A stretch of DNA of 40,268 bases, taken from Puniceibacterium confluentis (GTDB lineage: Bacteria; Pseudomonadota; Alphaproteobacteria; Rhodobacterales; Rhodobacteraceae). The stretch spans positions 1-40,268 of the forward strand of contig NZ_VOJI01000029.1 of NCBI RefSeq assembly GCF_007923445.1, in the 5' to 3' direction. The notes beneath the pieces were generated by a model. That model did no database searches and was not told the origin of the DNA. It saw nothing but the letters and a program-made list of their open reading frames with translations. Numbering within the stretch: the first letter of the stretch is position 1; every line of letters starts with the position of its first letter. Shown here piece after piece: positions 34,008 to 40,268 of the stretch. The translations under genes were made by a program, and so were the position numbers.

Positions 34008-36503
34008 ATGATTACAGATATCCAGCGTTTTCGTCCGATCCTTCTTCTTGCCGTCCTGTGCAGCGGCCTGTTTCTGGCCGGATGCGAAAGCTCCGAGGAA
34101 AAGGCCGAAGGCCATTACCAGTCGGGCCTTGCCCTGCTCGAGGCCGGAGACGAGGAGCGTGCCCTGGTCGAGTTCCGGAACGTGTTCAAGTACAACGGCT
34201 TTCACAAGGAAGCCCGGCAGACCTATGCCGAGATCCTGCTGCAGCAGGGCAAGGCCCAGGAGGCCTACAGCCAGTATCTGCGGCTGATCGAACAGTATCC
34301 CGACACCGTCGAGGTGCGCCGCGCGCTGGCCGAGATGGCAATGCAGAGCGGCAACTGGGACGAGGCCGAACGCCATGGCCGGGCCGCCCTGGCGCTGACC
34401 CCGGACGACCCGCAAACCCGGGCCATCCACCTGGCGCTGACCTACCGGCAGGCGCGGATCGACCGGGACGACACCGCCCGCCGCCGCATCGCCGCCGAGG
34501 CCACAACCCTGCTGGACACCCTGCGCGGTGCAGGCGGGCGCGACAATGGCGCCCTGGTGCGCATCGTCATCGACGACCTTGCCTCGGGCGCAGACCCCAC
34601 CGCCGCCCTGCCCGCCATCGACGCCGCCCTGGCCCGCGCGCCGGACTCGCTCTACCTGCATCAGGTCAAGGTGGCGATCCTGGCCCAGACCGGCGATATC
34701 GCCGGCACCGGCACCCAGCTGCGGCAGATGATCGAGACCTTCCCCGACAACCTGCCGGTCCAGCAGGCGCTGATCAGCTGGTACATGGCGCAGGGCGACA
34801 CCGACGGCGCCGAAGCCTTCCTGCGCGAGCTCGCCGGAGACGACAGCGGCGACACCGCCGGTCATCTGAGCGTGGTGCAGCTGTTGCAGACCGCCCGCGG
34901 CGCGGCGGCGGCGCGCGCCGAGCTGGCCCGCCTGAGCGCGGCCAATGACGGCACCGACAAGGGCCGGCTCTATGCCGCGATGATCGCCTCGATGGATTTC
35001 GAGGCCGGTCAGCCCGAGGCCGGGATCGCCGGGCTGCGCGCCGCGCTGGACGGGGCCGACCCCGGCACCCAGACCCGCCAGCTTCAGGTGATGCTGGCGC
35101 GGATGCTGGCCCGCACCAATGCGCGCGACGATTCCCGCGCGCTGATCGACCAGGTGCTGCAAGAGGACAGCAGCAACGTCGAGGCGCTGAAGATGCAGGC
35201 CGGCTGGCTGATCGATTCAGACAACCCCGGCGAGGCGATCGTGGCGCTGCGCACCGCCCTCAACCAGAACCCGCAGGATCCCGAAACCCTGACGCTGATG
35301 GCCCTGGCGCATGAACGTGACGGCGACATCAACCTGATGGGCGAACGGCTGGCGCTGGCGGTCGAGGTCTCGGGCTCGGCCGTGCCGGAAACCCTGCGCT
35401 ATGCCCGGTTCCTGCTGGAACAGGGCCGCGACCAGGTGGCGGTTTCGGTGCTCGAGGATGCCCGGCTGCGGGCGCCGGAAAATGCCGACCTGCTGCTGAT
35501 GCTGGCCGACAGCCACCTGCGCGCCCATGCCTGGCCACAGGCCCAGGGCCTGGTCGACGAACTGCGCCGGATCGACACGGAGCAGGCCCGTCAGGCGGCG
35601 CCGACGCTGCAGGCGGCGATCCTGCAGGGCCAGAACCGCACCGAGGACAGCCTTGCCGTGCTTGAGGCCGTGGTCGGCGAGGGCGTCTCGGAGGCGGACC
35701 GGCAGGGCGCCCGCGCCGTGGTGCAGATCGTGCAGACCCGGATCCGCAGCGGCAGGATCGACGAGGCCCGCGCCTATCTGGACGAGATCCTGGCAACCTC
35801 GCCCGACAACCCGGACCTGCAGCTGCTGGATGCCAACCTGCACGCGCTGACGGGGGACATGGCACAGGCCGAGACCGGCTACCAGGCCCTGATCGACCGC
35901 TTTCCGCAGAACGACCTGCCGGTGCGCCTGCTGATGGGGGTGCTGTCCGCCGCCGGCCGTCAGGACGAGATCCCCGCCGTGCTGGACGCCGCCCTTGACC
36001 GGATCCCCGAGGCGGCCAACCTTTTGTGGATCAAGGCCAGCCTGCTGGAGCAGGAGGGTGACATCGACGGCGCGATCGCGGTCTACGAGACGCTCTATGC
36101 CCGCGACAGCAGCAACACCATCGTCGCCAACAACCTGGCCAGCCTGATCACCACCCACCGGGCCGGACCGGAGAACCTGGAACGCGGCTATGCCATCGCG
36201 CGGCGCCTGCGCGGCACCGAGGTCCCGGCGTTTCAGGACACCTATGGCTGGATCGAATACCTGCGCGGCAACCTCGACGAGGCGCGGGACTATCTTGAAC
36301 CCGCCGCCGCCGGGCTCGGCTCGGATGCGCTGGCACAGTACCACCTTGGCATGGTCTATGCCGGGCTTGGCCGGGATGCCGACGCCCGCGACGCCCTGAC
36401 CCGGGCGCTGGATCTGGCCGGCGACAGCCCGCTGAAACAGTTCGAGACCGCCCGCGAAACCCTGGCCGGCCTGCCCGCTCCCGAGGCTCCCGCCAACCCC
36501 TGA
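34008..36503 (+). CDS. Large TPR-repeat lipoprotein (PEP-CTERM/XrtA-type, PrsT-like)
   Basis: This 831-aa envelope protein has a lipoprotein signal peptide with lipobox LAGC (C26 as the lipidated residue), followed almost entirely by tetratricopeptide repeats. Examples are HYQSGLALLEAGDEERALVEFRNV, EEAYSQYLRLI-like helices and DAVAVYETLYARDSSN-like repeats. Length and layout match the TPR lipoprotein found in exosortase-linked EPS loci. It probably scaffolds the export machine at the outer or inner membrane facing the periplasm. The ATG at 34008 is chosen because it begins the signal peptide directly; the frame is open to 33933. It is separated from the export gene by 155 bp with a possible promoter. 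Confidence 0.88.
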   Translation: MITDIQRFRPILLLAVLCSGLFLAGCESSEEKAEGHYQSGLALLEAGDEERALVEFRNVFKYNGFHKEARQTYAEILLQQGKAQEAYSQYLRLIEQYPDTVEVRRALAEMAMQSGNWDEAERHGRAALALTPDDPQTRAIHLALTYRQARIDRDDTARRRIAAEATTLLDTLRGAGGRDNGALVRIVIDDLASGADPTAALPAIDAALARAPDSLYLHQVKVAILAQTGDIAGTGTQLRQMIETFPDNLPVQQALISWYMAQGDTDGAEAFLRELAGDDSGDTAGHLSVVQLLQTARGAAAARAELARLSAANDGTDKGRLYAAMIASMDFEAGQPEAGIAGLRAALDGADPGTQTRQLQVMLARMLARTNARDDSRALIDQVLQEDSSNVEALKMQAGWLIDSDNPGEAIVALRTALNQNPQDPETLTLMALAHERDGDINLMGERLALAVEVSGSAVPETLRYARFLLEQGRDQVAVSVLEDARLRAPENADLLLMLADSHLRAHAWPQAQGLVDELRRIDTEQARQAAPTLQAAILQGQNRTEDSLAVLEAVVGEGVSEADRQGARAVVQIVQTRIRSGRIDEARAYLDEILATSPDNPDLQLLDANLHALTGDMAQAETGYQALIDRFPQNDLPVRLLMGVLSAAGRQDEIPAVLDAALDRIPEAANLLWIKASLLEQEGDIDGAIAVYETLYARDSSNTIVANNLASLITTHRAGPENLERGYAIARRLRGTEVPAFQDTYGWIEYLRGNLDEARDYLEPAAAGLGSDALAQYHLGMVYAGLGRDADARDALTRALDLAGDSPLKQFETARETLAGLPAPEAPANP

Positions 36504-36580
36504 CCTGCCCGCAATTGTTGCGCCCCCGGCACGATCCGGACAGGAAGGGGCGCTGTGCGGGCGCCGGGAACTGTATTTCT

Positions 36581-36610
36581 TTGCAGTTGCGCTCCGGGCT
36601 GGACTAGACT
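36581..36610 (+). promoter_or_regulatory. Possible promoter of the export gene
   Basis: TTGCAG (36581-36586), an 18-nt spacer and TAGACT (36605-36610) resemble a sigma-70 promoter. The elements lie 49 bp upstream of the export-protein start. Visual match only. Confidence 0.35.
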
Positions 36611-36658
36611 CCAGCCAGAGACCGCAAGAGGGCAACAGGCCCCGGGGAGCAGAGCAGG

Positions 36659-37333
36659 ATGATTTTCGTGAAACCGAAATTTCCGGTCCGGACCGGCCGG
36701 ACCGCAACCGCGCTGCGCAGTCTGGTGCTGGCGCTCGGGCTGGCCGGGCTCGGCGCCACCGGCGCGGCGGCGCAGGGTTACGGCGTCAAGCCGGGCGACA
36801 CGCTGCGCATCGAGGTGCTGGAGGATCCCAGCCTCAACCGCACCGTGCTGGTGGCGCCGGACGGGCGCATCTCGATGCCGCAGGCCGGCAGCATGCGGGC
36901 CTCGGGACGCACCGTCGAGGCGATCCAGAGCGACCTCACCGGGCGCCTGGCCGGCGCCTTCGCCGCGATGCCCAATGTCTATGTCTCGCTCGAGCAGCTG
37001 GCCGCGCGCGAACCCCGGGTGCAGCGGGCCCCGAGCGCCCCCGCCGCCAAGCCGGTGATCGGCGTCTACGTGATGGGAGAGGCCAGCCGCCCCGGCCGGA
37101 TCGAAGTGGCGCCCGGCACCACGGTGCTGCAGATGTTCGCGATGATGGGCGGGTTCACCAAATTCGCCGCCACCAAGCGGATCCAGCTGCGCCGCACCGA
37201 CCCGGCCAGCCAGGCCGAGACGGTGTACAAGCTGAACTACCCGGCGATCGAGGCCGGCGAGGCGTCCGGAGGACAGGCCACCCTGATGGATGGCGATGTG
37301 ATCGTCGTTCCCCAGCGCCGCCTGTTCGAGTGA
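36659..37333 (+). CDS. Wza/GumB-type polysaccharide export protein
   Basis: This 224-aa protein has a signal peptide (residues 1-39, ending AAAQG), the polysaccharide-export domain beginning YGVKPGDTLRIEVLEDPSLN (about 41-115), and a SLBB domain (PVIGVYVMGEASRPGRIEVAPGTTVLQ, about 135-220). Unlike Wza it has no lipobox cysteine at the signal-peptide end, so it is predicted not to be lipidated. It is also shorter than Wza and resembles exosortase-locus export proteins. The stop overlaps the start of the beta-barrel gene (TGATG), so they are coupled. It probably forms the outer-membrane or periplasmic exit portal for the polymer. Confidence 0.9.
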   Translation: MIFVKPKFPVRTGRTATALRSLVLALGLAGLGATGAAAQGYGVKPGDTLRIEVLEDPSLNRTVLVAPDGRISMPQAGSMRASGRTVEAIQSDLTGRLAGAFAAMPNVYVSLEQLAAREPRVQRAPSAPAAKPVIGVYVMGEASRPGRIEVAPGTTVLQMFAMMGGFTKFAATKRIQLRRTDPASQAETVYKLNYPAIEAGEASGGQATLMDGDVIVVPQRRLFE

Positions 37334-38661
37334 TGCTTCCCCCGCCACCCCCGTCGGCCCCCCGCCGGGGGAACGGCAGACCCCTGCCCCGCATCCCTGC
37401 CCTTGCCCGGCTGGCCCCCGTACTGCCGCTGGCCACCCTCGCGGCTGCGGCGCTGACGGTTTCGGCGGCGGCCCAGTCCTATGACACCGGCGGCCTGCAG
37501 CTGACCTTCGGGCTGCTGCTGCGCAGCACCGCCGAGGACAACCGCGCCCTGGAGCCCGACAGCGCCGGACCCAGCACCACGGCACAGACGCATCTCTCGC
37601 TCGGGCTGCTCAGCGAAACCCGCTCCGAACGCCTTGCCTTTGACATCGACGGCACGCTGCGGGCGCTCGACACCCCCGGCGGCACGGCCGCAGGCTCTGC
37701 CCTGACCAACCCCGGCCTGGCCCTGTCCTACGGCCGCAGCAGCGTCGGCGCCCGGCTGGGGCTGGAGGCCGCGCTGCGCGAAACCGACCTGTCCGAAAAC
37801 CGTCTGGACGCCGACGGCCTGAATCAGGTCAGCGGCACCGCAACCCGGCGGCGCGGCACTGCCGGGGTCAGCCTGAACTGGGGCGATGACGCGCCGCTGG
37901 GCTTTGGCCTGCTGGCCCGGGTCGAGGACACCACATACCGCGACGGCACCGCCACCGGCACCGGCAATTCCACCCTGGACGACAGCCGCCGCCGCACCCT
38001 TGGCGCCACCACGCGGATCGATCTTGGCCCGGTGCAGCAGCTGGACCTTGGCCTGACCTGGAGCGATTTCGACCTTGCCACCCTGTCCGGGCGCCGCGAG
38101 ACCGTGACGCTGGACAGCACCCTGACGCTGGCCCGCCCGCGCGGCGCCACATCCGTGAACCTGACCCTGACCAGCACCGAAGAGGGCGACCGCATCGCCA
38201 CCAGCCTGGGCCAGTCCCTCGCCCTGCCCTCCGGACAGCTGTCGGGACAGATCGGCGCGACCCGCAGCGCCGAGGGCGGCACCTACATGACCGGCGGCCT
38301 GGACCTGCGCCACGAGCTGGCACGCAGCACTCTGAGCCTCGGGCTCAGCCGTTCGGTGACCTCGAGCGACACCACCGACGGCGAACAGCTGTCCACGCGG
38401 GCGGCGCTGTCCTACAGCCGCGAGCTGCCGCCGGTGGGCCGGATCCGCGTCGGACTGAACCTGCTGGGCACCGAGCAGACCGCCACCGGGGCGCAGACCC
38501 TCGGCACCGAATTCGGCCTGTCCTACAGCCGCGATCTGCCGCAGGACTGGACCGTGGCGGCCGGCTACACCCACCGCTTCCGGGATGAGGACGGCACCGG
38601 CGCGGCGCAGTCGAACCGGATTTTCCTCGAACTGCGGCGCGACTTCGTCAGCCGCTTCTGA
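37333..38661 (+). CDS. Predicted outer-membrane beta-barrel protein (PEP-CTERM-associated type)
   Basis: This 442-aa protein has an unusually long proline- and arginine-rich N-region before a signal-peptide core (PVLPLATLAAAALTVSAAAQS). The rest alternates hydrophobic and polar residues in many amphipathic strands. It ends in LELRRDFVSRF, a C-terminal Phe typical of barrel assembly. The composition and its position after a Wza-type gene match the barrel protein of exosortase EPS loci. That barrel may provide the outer-membrane pore that a short, non-lipidated export protein cannot form alone. Its TGATG start overlaps the upstream stop. The function is inferred; homology cannot be confirmed here. 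Confidence 0.75.
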   Translation: MLPPPPPSAPRRGNGRPLPRIPALARLAPVLPLATLAAAALTVSAAAQSYDTGGLQLTFGLLLRSTAEDNRALEPDSAGPSTTAQTHLSLGLLSETRSERLAFDIDGTLRALDTPGGTAAGSALTNPGLALSYGRSSVGARLGLEAALRETDLSENRLDADGLNQVSGTATRRRGTAGVSLNWGDDAPLGFGLLARVEDTTYRDGTATGTGNSTLDDSRRRTLGATTRIDLGPVQQLDLGLTWSDFDLATLSGRRETVTLDSTLTLARPRGATSVNLTLTSTEEGDRIATSLGQSLALPSGQLSGQIGATRSAEGGTYMTGGLDLRHELARSTLSLGLSRSVTSSDTTDGEQLSTRAALSYSRELPPVGRIRVGLNLLGTEQTATGAQTLGTEFGLSYSRDLPQDWTVAAGYTHRFRDEDGTGAAQSNRIFLELRRDFVSRF

Positions 38662-39979
38662 CCCGGGCAGCCGGCGCGGCCTCGGGGACGCTGTCGGCCG
38701 TGACCGGCAGCGCCATCGGCCCCTGCCCCATCTTCGCGAAGATCCGCTCGTAGGCCGCCAGCAGCTGGGGAACGCTGTGTGCCCAGGATAGCTCCTCGTG
38801 CACCCGCGCCTGCCCCAGGGCGCCCATCCGGGCCCGCCGCTCGGGGTCGTCGATCAGCTCGGCCAGCTTGCGGGCAAAATCCTCCGGATCGTTGGCCCGG
38901 GCATAAAGCGCCGCCGCGCCGGCCGACACCCGGCCCTCGGTCAGGTCGAACTGCACCAGCGGCTTTTCCAGGGTCATGTATTCCATGACCTTGTTCATCG
39001 TCGAGATGTCGTTCATCCGGTTCTTGGGATCCGGAGACACCCCGATGTCGATGGCGTTCAGCACCGCCAGCAGGTCGGTGTTGTACAGCGCCCCGGTGAA
39101 GGTGAAATACGCCTGCAGCCCGCGCTCCGCCACGTCGCGCTCGACCTCGGGCAGCTGCGGGCCAAAGCCGACGATCAGGAAATGCACGTCGCGCTTGCCC
39201 AGGGTGTGGATCAGGTGGTCCGCCGCCATCACCAGAAGGTCCATGCCCTCCTGCTGGCCGATCACCCCGACATAGCCCATCACCGTACCCGCCCCCTTGC
39301 GCAGGGCGCGGTTGCCGGGTCCCGGCGTGAAGGTCTCGACCTTTGGCGCCGAGCGGACAACAAAGACATCCTCGGGCGCCATGCCGCCGCGCCCGGTGGC
39401 GATGTCGCGGAAACTGCCGTTGGTCGCCATCGTCACCGACGCGGTACGAAAGGTCAGCCACTCCCAGGCCCGCATCACCCCGTACAGCAGACCGCGGCGG
39501 CCGAACTTGGCCTCGAACAGCTCGGGACAGACGTCGTGATGGTCAAACATGTAGCGCACGCCCCACAGCCGGTAGCACAGCGCCATGACAAAGATCAGGT
39601 CCGGCGGGTTGCAGCCCTGGATCACGTCGAACTTCTGCCGCTTCCAGATCAGCCGCGCCAGCCGGAACCAGTGCAGCATCGACAGCCCCCATTCGCGGCC
39701 ATAGGCCAGGGCGCTGGAATGCGCCTCGGGGGGTTCGGGATAGCGGTAGATCTGCACCCCCTCGATCACCTCGTGCGGCGCGGTCCAGCCCCGCCCCATC
39801 GGGCAGATCACCGACACATCGTAGCCCGCCTTCACCAGCGTCGTGGCCTCGAGCCAGACCCGGCGGTCCAGCGGCACCGGCAGGTTCTCGACGACTATCA
39901 GGATGTGACGGGCGGGGACCGCGGTCACAGATCTGGCTGAAAACACCGGCGGTTCTCCTCGGGGTTGGGTATCACTCAC
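38648..39979 (-). CDS. Glycosyltransferase family 4
   Basis: This 443-aa cytoplasmic GT-B enzyme starts HILIVVENLPVPLDRRVWLEATTLVKAGYDV, a typical GT4 (WbuB-like) N-terminus with the donor-side G. The C-terminal domain contains VMGYVGVIGQQEGMDLLV, HFLIVGFGPQLPE, then TMNKVMEYMTLEKPLVQFDL with the E-x7-E-like donor-binding pattern. It adds a sugar to the growing lipid-linked repeat; the specificity is unknown. Its 3' end overlaps the end of the convergent beta-barrel gene by 14 bp. Confidence 0.92.
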   Translation of the reverse strand: MSDTQPRGEPPVFSARSVTAVPARHILIVVENLPVPLDRRVWLEATTLVKAGYDVSVICPMGRGWTAPHEVIEGVQIYRYPEPPEAHSSALAYGREWGLSMLHWFRLARLIWKRQKFDVIQGCNPPDLIFVMALCYRLWGVRYMFDHHDVCPELFEAKFGRRGLLYGVMRAWEWLTFRTASVTMATNGSFRDIATGRGGMAPEDVFVVRSAPKVETFTPGPGNRALRKGAGTVMGYVGVIGQQEGMDLLVMAADHLIHTLGKRDVHFLIVGFGPQLPEVERDVAERGLQAYFTFTGALYNTDLLAVLNAIDIGVSPDPKNRMNDISTMNKVMEYMTLEKPLVQFDLTEGRVSAGAAALYARANDPEDFARKLAELIDDPERRARMGALGQARVHEELSWAHSVPQLLAAYERIFAKMGQGPMALPVTADSVPEAAPAARVRSG

Positions 39980-40063
39980 TTAAAAGACCCGGATTCACGA
40001 GGGAAGCGGGGTTTCCAGATAAGGCATGCAGTGTGACCGAAAGGCATGCCCCGGCGGGCAGGG

Positions 40064-40268
40064 TCATCCGGACGATCCCGGCCCGCCAAAGTCGCGCTGC
40101 AGCAGCCGCACGGCATGTTCCAGGGTTTCCCCCAGCCCCCAGCCATTGGCATCGGCCACGGCGCAGAAGCTCTCGATGGTGTCCGGGCGGGCCTTGAGGT
40201 TGAACTGCGCGTTGCGCCCGGTGCGGCGGCGGCGGGGCGGCGCGCCCCCTGCCCCGGCGGCGGGCGCG
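40064..40268 (-). CDS. Plasmid partition/stability determinant, C-terminal part (truncated by window edge)
   Basis: The leftward frame from the window edge to the TGA at 40066-40064 reads RTGRNAQFNLKARPDTIESF and continues CAVADANGWGLGETLEHAVR and LLQRDFG. This matches the C-terminal domain of the small 'stability/partitioning determinant' proteins that accompany ParA-family ATPases on alphaproteobacterial plasmids. The N-terminal half and the expected ParA gene are outside the window. If confirmed, it shows that the EPS locus sits next to plasmid maintenance functions. Confidence 0.6.
   Translation of the reverse strand, partial: APAAGAGGAPPRRRRTGRNAQFNLKARPDTIESFCAVADANGWGLGETLEHAVRLLQRDFGGPGSSG

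Noticed and set aside
33930-35162. Leftward 410-codon open frame opposite the TPR lipoprotein gene
   Set aside because: It is a shadow frame of the repeat-containing TPR gene, with no motif and no ribosome binding site.
35217-36707. Leftward 496-codon open frame opposite the TPR lipoprotein gene
   Set aside because: Its Gly/Val/Gln-rich repetitive composition mirrors the codon bias of the real gene; the sense strand has a signal peptide, lipobox and TPRs.
38798-39940. Rightward 380-codon open frame opposite the GT4 gene
   Set aside because: It is a His/Gln-rich antisense artefact; the opposite strand encodes an unmistakable glycosyltransferase.

Overview
The window looks like an extrachromosomal replicon (or a plasmid-derived island) of a Rhodobacteraceae/Roseobacter-group alphaproteobacterium. 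The grounds are high G+C, typical roseobacter-type IS66/IS110/IS5 transposases, a tripartite tricarboxylate transporter beside a Dpp-type ABC importer, and a plasmid partition-type C-terminus at the right edge (40064-40268). All names come from recognising protein motifs by eye; no database search was possible.

Region 1 (1-7.1 kb) is an insertion-sequence graveyard. It holds an IS5-family remnant with a recognisable terminal repeat, a short IS66 fragment, a frameshifted IS66 tnpC and two differently broken IS110-family transposases. A fragment of a TerC-like DUF475 membrane protein gene also lies here. The only intact-looking genes are an XRE-type regulator and an overlapping 61-aa protein (1061-1659).

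Region 2 (7.2-22.5 kb) is an intact catabolic island. It carries a tctCBA-type transporter with a LysR regulator, and a leftward pair made of a DHDPS-superfamily enzyme and a D-2-hydroxyacid dehydrogenase. A rightward seven-gene operon encodes an enolase-superfamily dehydratase, a peptide-type ABC importer (SBP, two permeases, fused double ATPase), an Ldh-family oxidoreductase and an NADP-type aldehyde dehydrogenase. The enzyme set is consistent with degrading an aldarate or related sugar acid through a 2-keto-3-deoxy acid and alpha-ketoglutarate semialdehyde to alpha-ketoglutarate. All three transcription units are preceded by a GATNC-N7-GTATC dyad (core ATAC-N7-GTAT, the LysR-type box), followed exactly 19 nt later by TTGGAC. 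This points to one LysR regulon.

Region 3 (22.5-26.3 kb) is a second mobile-element scar, with C-terminal scraps of IS30 and IS256 transposases and a serine-resolvase scrap. Between the scraps sit two co-oriented genes: a RecD-like superfamily 1 helicase and a protein of unknown function with a C-X13-C-X2-C-X5-C cysteine cluster. The intergenic DNA between them is unusually rich in dyads.

Region 4 (26.4-40.0 kb) is a very G+C-rich exopolysaccharide locus. It encodes UDP-glucose dehydrogenase and UDP-glucuronate epimerase, a leftward operon (ExeA/XrtA-type ATPase, Wzz/GumC-type chain-length protein, BY-kinase, acetyltransferase), a rightward group (ExoY-type sugar transferase, TPR lipoprotein, Wza-type export protein, beta-barrel protein) and a GT4 glycosyltransferase. 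The composition closely resembles exosortase-associated EPS loci, yet no exosortase, flippase or polymerase gene is present in the window.
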